A stretch of DNA of 64,000 bases from Bacteroidota bacterium (GTDB lineage Bacteria > Bacteroidota > Bacteroidia > Bacteroidales > NBLH01). Below the pieces are notes generated by a model. It was not told the DNA's origin. It saw only the letters and a list, made by a program, of their open reading frames with translations, and made no database searches. Below are positions 18,754 to 28,505 of the stretch, one piece after another. Location: NCBI GenBank assembly GCA_025361565.1, contig JANYKN010000089.1, positions 124,001-188,000 on the forward strand, in the 5' to 3' direction. Each line of letters opens with the position of its first letter. Positions within the stretch are counted from its first letter, which is position 1. A program made the position numbers and the translations under genes.

Positions 18754-19959
18754 ATGGTATTAAGAATAAAAATTATCATATTGGGATTAATATTGCTGGC
18801 TAACTTTATTGCTGCTGCTCAATCAAATCCATATATAAATGCCCAGGTTGCTTTTGAGAAAATGCAATATAAAGATGCTGTTGATTATCTGAACTTGCAT
18901 ATTTCCGTTTATCCTAAACATGACAAGTCAATTTTGTTAAGGGCTAAATCGTTTATTGAATTAGGGAATTATCAATTGGCATTGGAAGATATTTCAAAAT
19001 TGAAAGTTTCTGGCAATAATGAGATATATCTGTTACTTGCCAGGGCAAATGCAGGAATGGGTAAAAATGATTTAGCCTTTGAACAATTGGATAAATATTT
19101 AGGAACAAACACAAAACTCCCCGAGCCTGTAATTAAATCTTTTAAAGAATTCCAGGCACTTAAAACATCTGATAAATGGTCAACTTTATGGAAGGCAGAA
19201 CATTATACTAATAAAGAAATTATTTTAAATAATGCCAAATATGCCATTCATTCAGGCAATTATGCTGAAGCTGCTGACAGGCTTGATGAATATCTTTTAA
19301 AATATACAAGAAGTCCCGAAGCATATTATCTGCGAGGTAATATTTATTATTATTCGAAAGATTACAAATTAGCCTCGGAATTTTATGAAAGTGCTTTAAA
19401 ACTTGAACCTGAATTTCAGGAATGTCTTTTGGCACATGCCAATTGTGCTAATGAGGTAGGGAAATATAAAACGGCTCTTAACTTATTCAATTCCATTATA
19501 GCATCTGATAGTTTGTATATTCAGGCATTTTTAGGGAGAGCTAAATCATTGGTTGAGAATGGATCTTTTGACCAGGCTAAATCTGATATTGCAAAATACA
19601 GGTCATATTATCCTGAAAATAAGGAAGCACAATTTCTTGAAGCGTATATTGATACTAAGAACGGTGATTTTTTAAATGCAATTTCTAATTATGGTCAGCT
19701 AATTAAAGCAAATCCTGGAAAATCAGAATATTTTATTGCCAGAGCAAATGCATATATGGCAACCAAAACCTATAAATATGCAATAAAAGATTTTTCGATG
19801 GCGCTTGATCTGGAGCCTAAAAATATAGAAGTTTATAAATTAAAGGCAAAAGCACATCAACTGGCAGGAGAAATTAATCAAGCTTGTTTTGAATGGCAGA
19901 ATGCCGCTAGGCTTGGTGATATCGAAAGTATGGATAATTTTCACAAATATTGCAAATAG
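18754..19959 (+). CDS. Exported TPR-repeat protein
   Basis: A 401-residue protein with a signal peptide (residues 1-22, LILLANFIAAAQ) and about nine tetratricopeptide repeats along its length (for example YLRGNIYYYSKDYKLASEFY and FIARANAYMATKTYKYAIKD). TPR arrays bind other proteins; the partner is unknown. It begins 9 bp after the CHU_C gene on the same strand, so a periplasmic helper role for that surface protein is possible but not shown. A strong terminator follows. Confidence 0.85.
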   Translation: MVLRIKIIILGLILLANFIAAAQSNPYINAQVAFEKMQYKDAVDYLNLHISVYPKHDKSILLRAKSFIELGNYQLALEDISKLKVSGNNEIYLLLARANAGMGKNDLAFEQLDKYLGTNTKLPEPVIKSFKEFQALKTSDKWSTLWKAEHYTNKEIILNNAKYAIHSGNYAEAADRLDEYLLKYTRSPEAYYLRGNIYYYSKDYKLASEFYESALKLEPEFQECLLAHANCANEVGKYKTALNLFNSIIASDSLYIQAFLGRAKSLVENGSFDQAKSDIAKYRSYYPENKEAQFLEAYIDTKNGDFLNAISNYGQLIKANPGKSEYFIARANAYMATKTYKYAIKDFSMALDLEPKNIEVYKLKAKAHQLAGEINQACFEWQNAARLGDIESMDNFHKYCK

Positions 19960-19978
19960 CATTAAACTATTTTAAAAG

Positions 19979-20011
19979 AAAACCCGAATGAATTTGATTC
20001 ATTCGGGTTTT
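19979..20011. terminator. Bidirectional rho-independent terminator
   Basis: Perfect 14-bp stem AAAACCCGAATGAA / TTCATTCGGGTTTT with a 5-nt loop (TTTGA). It lies between the TPR gene (plus strand, ends 19959) and the aminotransferase gene (minus strand, ends 20028), and the A/T tails serve both directions. Confidence 0.88.
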
Positions 20012-20027
20012 AAAGTTTATAGTCAAA

Positions 20028-21134
20028 TTATAATTTGTTGAAAAACTGCTTAATAACTTCTGCTACATAATTCATCATTTCAATTTTCAATTCCGGATAC
20101 ATAGGTAAAGACAGAATTTCGTGCTGAAATTTTGCAGCTCTTGGAAAATCTTCTGTTTTATGGTTCAGGTTGCTGTAAGTTTCCATAAAAGGTAAAGCTA
20201 CAGGATAGTGTATTGCTGTTCCAATTCCATTTTCATTCAAATGTTTCATCAAAGCATCTCTATGTTTTGTGCGGATTGAATAAACATGATAAATATGGGT
20301 AACATTTTCTCTCACAGGTGGAATAATAATATCACCAATTCCTTCAAGAATGTCATCGTAATACCTTGCATTTTTTAAACGCATTTCATTCCATTGATAG
20401 ATATAAGGGAGTTTAACTTTTAAAATAGCTGCTTGAATAGTATCCAACCTGCTGTTTATGCCATCAATCAAGTGAACATGCTTTTTAAGGGCACCATGAT
20501 TTGCGTACATACGCATTTTAGTTGCCAAATCATCATCATTTGTAATTATAGCACCGGCATCACCGTAAGCACCAAGATTTTTCCCCGGATAAAAACTAAA
20601 GGTTGCAATGTCACCAAAAGTTCCAACTTTTTGTCCTTCAAATTCAGCGAAATGTGATTGAGCGCAATCTTCAATCAAATAGAGTTTATGTTTTTCTGCA
20701 ATTTTTGCAATAGCTTTAATATCAGCTGGCTGTCCGTAGAGATGAACCGGAATAATCGCAATGGTATTTTCATTAATCTTCTCTTCAATTTTTGATACGT
20801 CAATTGTTGAAAATTCATCTATATCAACAAAAACTGGTTTTGCTCCCGTTTGCACAATTGTTTCTGATGTTGAAATCCATGAGTTTGATACAGTAATAAC
20901 TTCATCTTCTGGACCTATTCCTAACATCTTCATAGCAATATAAAGTGCATCAGTTCCATTTGCAACGCCTATACAATGATTAACACCATATTGCTTAGCA
21001 AAGTTTTTCTCAAATTCTTCAACTTCTTCGCCTTTAATAAAAGCTGTTCTATCAATCACAGATTGAATGGCAGCATCAATATCCTTTTTTAATAGTTTAT
21101 ATTGAATGTTTAAGTCTACAAATGGTACGTTCAT
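20028..21134 (-). CDS. DegT/DnrJ/EryC1/StrS-family sugar aminotransferase (WbpE-like, first set)
   Basis: PLP-dependent transaminase acting on a keto nucleotide sugar, 368 residues. Start VPFVDLNIQYKLLKKDID; cofactor pocket GVANGTDALYIAM; EDCAQSH; and the Schiff-base Lys in SFYPGKNLGAYGDAGAI. The active site of WbpE/WlbC and of 3-keto-hexose aminotransferases looks like this. Its neighbours in the same direction are a hexapeptide acetyltransferase and a Gfo/Idh dehydrogenase, together an oxidise, aminate, acetylate module that installs a 3-acetamido group. A second such module lies at 38-40.8 kb. The exact sugar is not determined. Confidence 0.85.
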   Translation of the reverse strand: MNVPFVDLNIQYKLLKKDIDAAIQSVIDRTAFIKGEEVEEFEKNFAKQYGVNHCIGVANGTDALYIAMKMLGIGPEDEVITVSNSWISTSETIVQTGAKPVFVDIDEFSTIDVSKIEEKINENTIAIIPVHLYGQPADIKAIAKIAEKHKLYLIEDCAQSHFAEFEGQKVGTFGDIATFSFYPGKNLGAYGDAGAIITNDDDLATKMRMYANHGALKKHVHLIDGINSRLDTIQAAILKVKLPYIYQWNEMRLKNARYYDDILEGIGDIIIPPVRENVTHIYHVYSIRTKHRDALMKHLNENGIGTAIHYPVALPFMETYSNLNHKTEDFPRAAKFQHEILSLPMYPELKIEMMNYVAEVIKQFFNKL

Positions 21135-21335
21135 ATTTTACAAATTAGATTATTGGTCATTTGAAATTTGTTAATTGAAATTAAAGATGCACTGATCTCT
21201 ATTAATTGGTTTTCAAACTATTACACTAAATAAATTACAACAGATGCACGGAGAATCAAAGGTATAAAAAAAATTAAATCTGTGAATCTGTGGCCATTTT
21301 TTTACTAAAGAAGAATGCAACTTTCCAATTATTAT

Positions 21336-21797
21336 TTATTTTTTCATCTTTTTTGCAGGATTTCCAGCATAAATTCCTGGTTCAGTAATATTTTTTGTTA
21401 CAACTGAACCTGCGCCAACTACAACATTATCGCAAATTTCAACTGGTAAAATAGTTGCATTTGTTCCGATCGAAACATGATTTCCAATTTTGGTTGCTTT
21501 CCATTTGGTCTGGTCACCACCTGCAGGACCACCGCCTGAAAATGTATCATTAATAAACATAGCTCCGTGAGAGATAAAACATTTATTACCAATTGTAACC
21601 ATCTCACAGATAAATGCATGTGATTGTATTTTTGTATTATCGCCAATCACAACCCCTTTTTGGATTTCGACAAATGGGCCTATAAAGCAATTGTTTCCAA
21701 TCTGTACATCATAAATATTTACAGGCTCTACGATTTTAACATTTTCACCGAATTTTACGTTTCGAATTTGGCATTTATAGATTGTTGGTTCCGACAT
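21336..21797 (-). CDS. Left-handed beta-helix acetyltransferase (WbpD-like, first set)
   Basis: A 153-residue hexapeptide-repeat protein (IGNNCFIGPFVEIQKGVVIGDNTKIQSHAFICEMVTIGNKCFI and similar turns). It ends with the usual VVVGAGSVVTKNITEPGIYAGNPAKKMKK coil, though I list only the pattern. This shape is typical of WbpD/WlbB enzymes that N-acetylate the 3-amino group of UDP-amino-uronates with acetyl-CoA. It lies 11 bp downstream of the dehydrogenase gene. A gap of 201 bp with remnants of direct repeats (near 21240-21300) separates it from the aminotransferase gene. Confidence 0.82.
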   Translation of the reverse strand: MSEPTIYKCQIRNVKFGENVKIVEPVNIYDVQIGNNCFIGPFVEIQKGVVIGDNTKIQSHAFICEMVTIGNKCFISHGAMFINDTFSGGGPAGGDQTKWKATKIGNHVSIGTNATILPVEICDNVVVGAGSVVTKNITEPGIYAGNPAKKMKK

Positions 21798-21808
21798 ATT
21801 TAATTTAT

Positions 21809-22825
21809 TTACTTATTTCTATTTGCCTCAGTATATATTTTCTCAATGATTTCGACTGTTTTCATCCCTTCAAAGGCATTTGTTGCAATAATTCCTTTAT
21901 TATCAAGCACATCGATTACATTTTCGTATACTTTATCATGATTTGACATAGAACCTTTGTATTCACCATATTCATTTGGAGGGTTTCCAGGGGGTAAATC
22001 TTTAATTTCAAAATTATCAAACTTTTGATATTCAAGTTCATTCAAGTATTGGCCACCAATTTTCACTGTTCCTTTTTCTGCAAATATGGTAATTGAACCT
22101 TCCATATTTTTTTGATAGCTATTAACACTATAATTAATAGTTCCGACTGCCCCATTATAAAATTCAAGTGAAACGGCACCGGTATCTTCAAATTCAATGA
22201 TTCCCTGATGGCCGTAATTTCCGGTTTTTGCACGGACTTCTTTAACATCGCCAACCAACCAATACAATAAATCAATAAAGTGGCTGAATTGTGTGAATAA
22301 CGTTCCTCCATCAAGTTTTAATGTTCCTTTCCAATCAGATGTTTTGTAATATGCTTCATTTCTATTCCAAAAGCAATTTAATTGAGCACTATAAATTTTT
22401 CCTAATTTACCTTCATCGATAATGTGTTTAACAGCTATAACCGGAGGATTAAACCTATTTTGTTTTACAATAAATAATAGTTTATTTGCCCGCAGAGATT
22501 CAGAAATCATTTGACCGGCATCAGCGACAGAAAGTGCCATAGGTTTTTCGCACAAAACATGCAAACCTGCGCGTAGAGCTTTGATGGTTTGCTCTGCATG
22601 CAAACCATTTGGTGAGCAAATTGAAACTACATCTATGTCTTTTTCATTATCCAGCAAGTCTTCCAGGCTGTAATAAACATTAGAATGATATTCATTTCCA
22701 AGTTTGTCAGCTTTTTCCTTCACAACATCACAAACAGCTTGTAATATGCCGTTATTAGCAATATGTTCAGCATGTCTTTGCGCTATTCGTCCGCATCCAA
22801 TAAGGGCAAATTTGTATTTTTTCAT
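21809..22825 (-). CDS. Gfo/Idh/MocA-family nucleotide-sugar dehydrogenase (WbpB-like, first set)
   Basis: NAD(P)-dependent oxidoreductase of 338 residues. Rossmann motif FALIGCGRIAQRHAEHI; the signature ICSPNGLHAEQTIKAL; the conserved LCEKPMAL with the catalytic-site Lys; and GGTLFTQFSHFIDLLYWLVG with the active-site His. Within the cluster it would oxidise C3 of a UDP-sugar so the aminotransferase can add an amino group, as WlbA/WbpB do. It heads a three-gene minus-strand module. It is clearly different in sequence from the second WbpB-like protein at 38 kb. Confidence 0.83.
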   Translation of the reverse strand: MKKYKFALIGCGRIAQRHAEHIANNGILQAVCDVVKEKADKLGNEYHSNVYYSLEDLLDNEKDIDVVSICSPNGLHAEQTIKALRAGLHVLCEKPMALSVADAGQMISESLRANKLLFIVKQNRFNPPVIAVKHIIDEGKLGKIYSAQLNCFWNRNEAYYKTSDWKGTLKLDGGTLFTQFSHFIDLLYWLVGDVKEVRAKTGNYGHQGIIEFEDTGAVSLEFYNGAVGTINYSVNSYQKNMEGSITIFAEKGTVKIGGQYLNELEYQKFDNFEIKDLPPGNPPNEYGEYKGSMSNHDKVYENVIDVLDNKGIIATNAFEGMKTVEIIEKIYTEANRNK

Positions 22826-22956
22826 TTAATATTTGTTTTAATTTCAAAATCATCTAAAAGTAGCGCTAATCTGATAGAATGTAAATGGAATTTTATGATT
22901 TGATTTTTTTTTTTGATGGGTGGATTCTTCCGATTAAAATCGTTTATGTTCAGAAT

Positions 22957-24279
22957 TTAATTAAGTTTAATTTTTCCGTTAAATTCTGGAATATTTGCAA
23001 ATATCAATAAACTTATAAAAAACATCATAAATAAAATGCCAGCCATACGATTAAGTGCAGATTCAAAAAGGAAATTGAAAGAGATAATCAAAATGAGTAA
23101 AAACAATAAATAGTTGTGCTTCTTTATCGAGATAACAAAACCATATATTAAAATAAATATCAGGGAAATAAAGCCAAATATTCCAAGCCCAGCAAAGGTT
23201 TCCAGATATTGATTGTGGGAGTTTAATTGTTCTTTTTCAGCACTTTTAAAACCAAGTTCCTTATATTTTATCACTAATTGATCTGTCAAATTAGCCGGAC
23301 TTGTCCCAAACCAAAAATTGTCCTTAATTACTTGAATTGAGGTATACCAAAGCTGAAACCTTGTATCAGAATTATTCAATGAAAAACTTGTTGGATTAAT
23401 GTAGATTTCTTTCAGTTCTGAAATGTTTTTGTCAATTTTTGAACTGGAAAGAATTACAAAACCAAAAATGACTGTAACTGCAATGATTAATATAAAATAT
23501 CTTTTTTTAAGGTTTGATTGAATTTCAATTAGAATAATTAAAAAAAATACAAAAGCCAATGAAATCAATCCGGCTCTCGATTGTAAAAGATATATAATAA
23601 AAGAAAAATAAAGAATTAGAGTATAAGCGGCGATTTTAATCCATTTCTTTTTAATCCATTTCTTACGCATTAAATAGGCAAGAATACATATAGAAAATAG
23701 CAAATACATAGTAAAGTAAGCAGGGTGCTTTAAGATAGATAAATATGTATATGAGAAATTACTTACACGCATATTTACAAGATCCCAAAATGAATAATCC
23801 TGCATACTTAACCAATGAGTATATCTAAGAATTGAAACTCCATTTTCATGAACAACGCTTATAAAAAGTGCATTAGCAAGGCAATATATGCTTGCAACTA
23901 TGTTTCCTAGGATGAAAGCTATAAAAACAGTATTAAAATTTTGTTTTATTATCTTATTTGAGCCCATAAGAAAAATTGGAAAAAATAACATAGACAATTT
24001 TTCCTGAATTTGAAAAACTCCATATTTCAAATCATTTGAATATGAAAGAGCTATTACAGTTAATAAAAAGTAAGAGGCGAGAGCAATATAGAATGGTTTA
24101 TTTTCAAATGGAATTAATCTAGTTTTAAAATTGCCTTCCAATAGCCACGTAAAAATCCAAATAGCCAATATTAGGGGTAAATAATCATCTTTAAGTGGTA
24201 GCCAAAAAATAAAAAGAAGAATAGTCCAATAGTTAATATTACTCCTGATATTTTGAATATTTATGTTAATTAAATTCAT
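22957..24279 (-). CDS. O-antigen ligase-family (Wzy_C) membrane protein
   Basis: A 440-residue protein with about ten to twelve hydrophobic spans. The Wzy_C region shows LLQSRAGLISLAFVF, then a periplasmic stretch RFQLWYTSIQVIKDNFWFG and LNSHNQYLETFAGLGIFG, with the Arg and His residues typical of WaaL ligases and Wzy polymerases. In this locus an EpsG-like protein could be the polymerase and this one the ligase, but the assignment could be swapped. Its start overlaps the stop of the sugar-transferase gene by 4 bp (ATGA), so the two are translationally coupled. Confidence 0.85.
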   Translation of the reverse strand: MNLININIQNIRSNINYWTILLFIFWLPLKDDYLPLILAIWIFTWLLEGNFKTRLIPFENKPFYIALASYFLLTVIALSYSNDLKYGVFQIQEKLSMLFFPIFLMGSNKIIKQNFNTVFIAFILGNIVASIYCLANALFISVVHENGVSILRYTHWLSMQDYSFWDLVNMRVSNFSYTYLSILKHPAYFTMYLLFSICILAYLMRKKWIKKKWIKIAAYTLILYFSFIIYLLQSRAGLISLAFVFFLIILIEIQSNLKKRYFILIIAVTVIFGFVILSSSKIDKNISELKEIYINPTSFSLNNSDTRFQLWYTSIQVIKDNFWFGTSPANLTDQLVIKYKELGFKSAEKEQLNSHNQYLETFAGLGIFGFISLIFILIYGFVISIKKHNYLLFLLILIISFNFLFESALNRMAGILFMMFFISLLIFANIPEFNGKIKLN

Positions 24280-24869
24280 CTAATTCGAATTATTTTTTTG
24301 AATGTCAACATAATAATTTTAAAATAATTGAAAATGGTTGGCTTATTGATAAATTTCATATTCAATTTAATTTTTTCAGGAATTATCATTTCTATGTATA
24401 ACTTTTCATGATCTTCTGCTTGTGATAGCAATTCATTTTCATTCGAAAATTCTACGGATGCATAGTCTGTAATTCCAGGTTTTACAGAAAGAACAAGCAT
24501 TTGATCCTTAGTATAACAATCAATATATTTTTTTACTTCTGGCCGAGGTCCGACAATGCTCATATCTCCTTTCAAAACATTCATTAACTGAGGCAGTTCA
24601 TCAAGTTTATATTTTCGGATAAACAATCCTACGCTCGTAATTCTTGGGTCTAAGTTCCCAACCGTCAGCAATCCTTTTTGATCTGAGCCAATCCGCATGG
24701 ATCTGAATTTATACAAATCAAAATCAATAAGATTTTTTCCAATTCTTTTTTGCTTGTATATAACCGGCCCTCTTGAATTGAACTTGATAAAAAGAATGAT
24801 TATTAGAAATAGAGGGCTCAATATAAGCAAGCCAAGCACACTGAACAGGATATCAAAAAAACGAATCAT
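24276..24869 (-). CDS. Undecaprenyl-phosphate sugar phosphotransferase (initiating transferase, PglC-like)
   Basis: Starts the lipid-linked repeat unit by moving a sugar-1-phosphate to undecaprenyl phosphate. At 197 residues it is the short, monotopic form. The N-terminal re-entrant helix (RFFDILFSVLGLLILSPLFL) is followed by the catalytic core: GPVIYKQKRIGKN, FDLYKFRSMR, RITSVGLFIRKYKLDELPQL, then the conserved GDMSIVGPRPE and KPGITDYASV. It ends exactly where the next aminotransferase gene stops and overlaps the ligase start, so the three are an operon. Confidence 0.92.
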   Translation of the reverse strand: MIRFFDILFSVLGLLILSPLFLIIILFIKFNSRGPVIYKQKRIGKNLIDFDLYKFRSMRIGSDQKGLLTVGNLDPRITSVGLFIRKYKLDELPQLMNVLKGDMSIVGPRPEVKKYIDCYTKDQMLVLSVKPGITDYASVEFSNENELLSQAEDHEKLYIEMIIPEKIKLNMKFINKPTIFNYFKIIMLTFKKIIRIR

Positions 24870-26086
24870 TAATGGTTTTCAATTATTATGTTATACGATA
24901 ATACAATCTGTTCTACAATATAATCCACCTCATTGTTTGTTAGTTGTGGATAAATTGGAAGCGAAATTTCACGGGAATAATTATCGTAAGCAATTGGAAA
25001 ATCATTTATCCGATATCCCATTCCTTTAAATAGACTCAACATTGGCATAGGTATAAAATGAACATTTACTGCCACACCTGTCTTACTGATTTCATCAATC
25101 ATTTCATCGCGTTGGTTTTCAGTAATTTTATTAATGCGCAGAGCATATATATGATAAGAGGATGATTGCAGTGAATTGTCCTGTGGAGGAAGTTGTGCCC
25201 ATTTATATTGTGCAAATAATTCGGAGTATCTTTGGAAAACCCTTTTTCGTTCTGCCAATAATTTATCATACTTTTTTATCTGTGCTAATCCAATTGCAGC
25301 GCATATATCCGGCATGTTTATTTTTAAACCTTGCATAACTATGTCATATCTCCAGCCACCAGCTTTTGTTTTTGTAAAAGCATCTTTCGTTTGCCCATTT
25401 AAAGTCATCATTCTCAAATAAGAATATAATTCATTGTTATCAAATGGTTTAGGCATATTGATACATATTGCACCACCTTCGGCAGTTGTAAGGTTCTTAA
25501 CAGCGTGCAATGAAAAGATACTAATATCGCTTATTTTGGTCGCAGATTTTTTCTTCATCACTGAACCAAAAGAATGCGCAGCATCTGCTAAAACTAAAAT
25601 TCTTTTCAATTTTTGTTGGATTGCTGATTCAGGGATAAATTTATCAATAATGCCTTGTTCATTGACAAGATCCATGATTGCCTGATAATTGCATAACCAG
25701 CCTGCGATATCAACTGGCATTATTGCCTTTGTCTTGGATGTTATTGCTTTTCGAATAGCATCTACGGAAATGACAAAATCTTCAGTAACATCAACCATTA
25801 TAGGAGTTGCCCCGCAATGGAGAACTGCTAAAGCTGTTGCACTGTAAGTATAAGCAGGCACAATAACTTCATCACCTTCTTTAATTCCCAGCCATTTCAA
25901 AATTAATATGGCACCTGAAGTCCATGAGTTAACACACAAAATGTTTGTAATTCCTGTATAATTTGCTATTTCTTCTTCCAATGCTTTTACTTTGGGGCCT
26001 GTTGTTATCCAACCTGAATTTAAAGAGGAAACTACTTCATTGATTACATCTTCATCAATATATGGTGGGGAGAATGGAATTTTCAT
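24869..26086 (-). CDS. DegT/DnrJ/EryC1/StrS-family aminotransferase (PglE/ArnB-like)
   Basis: A 405-residue PLP enzyme that probably aminates a 4-keto-6-deoxy UDP-sugar. Start IPFSPPYIDEDVINEVVSSL and GWITTGPKVKALEEE are typical of 4-aminotransferases. Other landmarks are VNSWTSGAILILKWLG, VLADAAHSFGS and the cofactor Lys in FSLHAVKNLTTAEGGAI. It overlaps the initiating transferase by one base (stop shared with that start), so its product may be the first sugar of the repeat unit, as with PglE and PglC in bacillosamine synthesis. No 4,6-dehydratase for UDP-sugars is seen nearby, so it would have to be elsewhere. Confidence 0.82.
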   Translation of the reverse strand: MKIPFSPPYIDEDVINEVVSSLNSGWITTGPKVKALEEEIANYTGITNILCVNSWTSGAILILKWLGIKEGDEVIVPAYTYSATALAVLHCGATPIMVDVTEDFVISVDAIRKAITSKTKAIMPVDIAGWLCNYQAIMDLVNEQGIIDKFIPESAIQQKLKRILVLADAAHSFGSVMKKKSATKISDISIFSLHAVKNLTTAEGGAICINMPKPFDNNELYSYLRMMTLNGQTKDAFTKTKAGGWRYDIVMQGLKINMPDICAAIGLAQIKKYDKLLAERKRVFQRYSELFAQYKWAQLPPQDNSLQSSSYHIYALRINKITENQRDEMIDEISKTGVAVNVHFIPMPMLSLFKGMGYRINDFPIAYDNYSREISLPIYPQLTNNEVDYIVEQIVLSYNIIIENH

Positions 26087-26107
26087 TTATCTAATATATT
26101 TATTTGA

Positions 26108-27334
26108 TTATTTAAAAAGTTCAAGATATTCTAAAGCTAAAGTTTCATAAGTTCGATTTTTTAAAACATATTCTCTTCCGTTTTCCATTTTTAATAATTC
26201 TTCTTTGGATAATCCTTTAATATGAAGAATTGCATCGATTAGCCTCAAATGATCCTCAGAAGGTACAATAATACCACTTTTTGTTTCTTCCAATAAGTTA
26301 TCATATCCACTGTATGAAACGATAATGGGTTTATTGCTGTAAAGATAATCCATCCATTTATTTCTGGAAATACCATATTTGTATAAGTTTACGGATAAAA
26401 CACTATCGTAGAGTATGTTGCATTTTTTCAGAAAAGACTGAATATAATAACTAGCAATTTTTGGGATAAAAGTGACATTTTTAAGATTTTCTGCACTTTT
26501 CATTAAACTAGCTTTATCATGCCCATCACCTAAAAGTAAAAAATGTATTTCCTGATTTTTTTCCATTAACTCTTTTGCCGCTTCCAATAAAGTAGAAAGT
26601 GCATTTGATAAACCTATTGTTCCAGCATATCCAACAATAAACTTGTTACTTGGAATATAATCTCTTATAAATTCTGCTGGCAAATCAAGCTGCTTTGAAA
26701 AAAATTGTTTATCTATTCCTTGTGGTATACATTTAAAGTCAAATTTTTTCTTTATCCTTGATGAAATATGTAAATCAGCTTTCGGCATTGTTGCAACAAT
26801 ATGATTTGCTTTTTTATATCCCATCTTTTCAAAAAAACCAAGGAATAAAGCCAATGGATGATATTTGGAATGATTTCCTAGTTCAATAAATGTTTCTGGC
26901 CAAATATCCCTGATTTCGAAAATAAATTTTTTTGCCTTATACCTATATTTTAACCAAATGGCATTTAATACTGGCAAAATGGAAACCGATGAAACTATTA
27001 TTATTTCAGGTTTACCAAGTTTTTTCCATGGCAAGAAAAACAATTTCAAAGAAAATGTTATCCATGAAATTACTCTTTCTATTCCATTTGAGTTTTTGTA
27101 TTCAAATCCTTTTACCCATATAAAAGTTACACCATCCACATCTTCAAAATTAAATTGTTTGTTTTTAGGTGGACTTTTATGAATGTAATGATTGTATGTG
27201 CATGTAATAATGTAAACTTGATATCCGGCTTTTAGGTATTCTTTTGCAAAATATAAATGCCTGGCACCAAAATGGCTATATTCCAATGGAGCAGCATATT
27301 GATTTATTATCCAAATGGTTTTTGATTTATCCAT
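26108..27334 (-). CDS. Glycosyltransferase family 4 (WbuB-like)
   Basis: A 408-residue GT-B transferase. The N-terminal acceptor domain starts IWIINQYAAPLEYSHFGARH, typical of the WbuB/fucosyl-N-acetamine group, with FEIRDIWPETFIELG. The donor domain has FIVGYAGTIGLSNALSTLLEA, FLLLGDGHDKASL and a final KPIIVSYSGYDNLLEE with the acidic donor-binding residues. It adds a sugar to the lipid-linked unit on the cytoplasmic face. Donor and linkage are not predictable. It lies 21 bp upstream of the aminotransferase gene in the same operon. Confidence 0.88.
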   Translation of the reverse strand: MDKSKTIWIINQYAAPLEYSHFGARHLYFAKEYLKAGYQVYIITCTYNHYIHKSPPKNKQFNFEDVDGVTFIWVKGFEYKNSNGIERVISWITFSLKLFFLPWKKLGKPEIIIVSSVSILPVLNAIWLKYRYKAKKFIFEIRDIWPETFIELGNHSKYHPLALFLGFFEKMGYKKANHIVATMPKADLHISSRIKKKFDFKCIPQGIDKQFFSKQLDLPAEFIRDYIPSNKFIVGYAGTIGLSNALSTLLEAAKELMEKNQEIHFLLLGDGHDKASLMKSAENLKNVTFIPKIASYYIQSFLKKCNILYDSVLSVNLYKYGISRNKWMDYLYSNKPIIVSYSGYDNLLEETKSGIIVPSEDHLRLIDAILHIKGLSKEELLKMENGREYVLKNRTYETLALEYLELFK

Positions 27335-27398
27335 TTTGTTATTAAGTATGAAACAGAAAATTTAAAAAAGTATTAACATCACTCGCAATATTAAGTTA

Positions 27399-28505
27399 TT
27401 AGAATCTAGCGGATTTTGATATAACCGAATGATAAATATCAATCATTTTCTGAACATTATCGTCCCAATTATATAAGCACTCTACTCGTTCTCTACCTTT
27501 CTTACCCATTTTTTCTCTCAATGAACTATCATCAATAATTTTTTGGATTGCAAGTGCGGTTGCTTCTATATTTCTTTTAGGTACAATAAATCCTGTTTCG
27601 TTATCTACAACTACCTCTTTAAAACCATCGGCATCTGAAACAATGACCGGACATTCGCATGCCATGGATTCAACTGCTACTACACCAAAACTCTCAGCAT
27701 CTGATAGGGCTACAAATGTAGAGAAATTATTGTAATAACTTGGCAAATGATTGTTTTCTACTTTTCCTATAAAATGAACATATTTTTCTATTTGTAAATT
27801 ACATGTCAATAATTGTAATTTCTCCTTATCTGGCCCAATTCCAATAATTTGCAATTTCAAATTTAGGTTTGGATTTTTATCGAGTACTAATTTAAACGAT
27901 TTGATAAGTATATCAATACGATATATGGAAGCCAAAGATTTTACAGTACCGATAATAAACTCATTTTCTGGTTTTACTGTATCCAATTTTTTGAAAAGAT
28001 TAATATCGACTCCAAAAGGCGTTATTTCAATTGGTTTGTTGGAGTATTTTTTCGTTTCCTTTGCCATAATATTGCTCGTAGACAACAAATAATCAGCTTT
28101 TGACAAATTATACCTTATAATTGATTTATGTAAATATGAAATATTCGGGAAGTCATATACATCACTACCCCAAACTGAAATAATGTATGGATGAAACCCA
28201 GTTAAAGCACCTAATAAACCATAGCTTGAGGCATAGTGCGCATGAATTATATCTGGCATAAACTCTTTAATTTTCTTTTTTAAAATATTTAATACATTTA
28301 AATATTTTAATTTTTTTAATGACAATCTCCCTAAATTTGAAGTATAATCTGAGGCATAAACTTGTAAATTTTTATATTGGCTATAAAATCCGTCATCACT
28401 TTGGTTTATTCCAAATAAAAATATCTCAATTCCTTTTTCCGACAAGTAGGATACCCATCGTTTTGTATGAATGCTGCTAGGGTCTGAGAGTATAAGGATT
28501 TTCAT
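27399..28505 (-). CDS. Glycosyltransferase family 4
   Basis: A 368-residue GT-B enzyme. The first domain begins MKILILSDPSSIHTKRWVSYL and holds IIHAHYASSYGLLG and SVWGSDVYDFP. The donor domain includes EFIIGTVKSLASIYRIDILIK and the E-x7-E type motif in SDAESFGVVAVESMACECPV, followed by GFIVPKRN. It transfers an activated sugar with retention of configuration in polysaccharide assembly. The 228-bp gap to the next gene upstream (28506-28733) has no ORF in the right orientation and no repeat that I recognise. Confidence 0.9.
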   Translation of the reverse strand: MKILILSDPSSIHTKRWVSYLSEKGIEIFLFGINQSDDGFYSQYKNLQVYASDYTSNLGRLSLKKLKYLNVLNILKKKIKEFMPDIIHAHYASSYGLLGALTGFHPYIISVWGSDVYDFPNISYLHKSIIRYNLSKADYLLSTSNIMAKETKKYSNKPIEITPFGVDINLFKKLDTVKPENEFIIGTVKSLASIYRIDILIKSFKLVLDKNPNLNLKLQIIGIGPDKEKLQLLTCNLQIEKYVHFIGKVENNHLPSYYNNFSTFVALSDAESFGVVAVESMACECPVIVSDADGFKEVVVDNETGFIVPKRNIEATALAIQKIIDDSSLREKMGKKGRERVECLYNWDDNVQKMIDIYHSVISKSARF

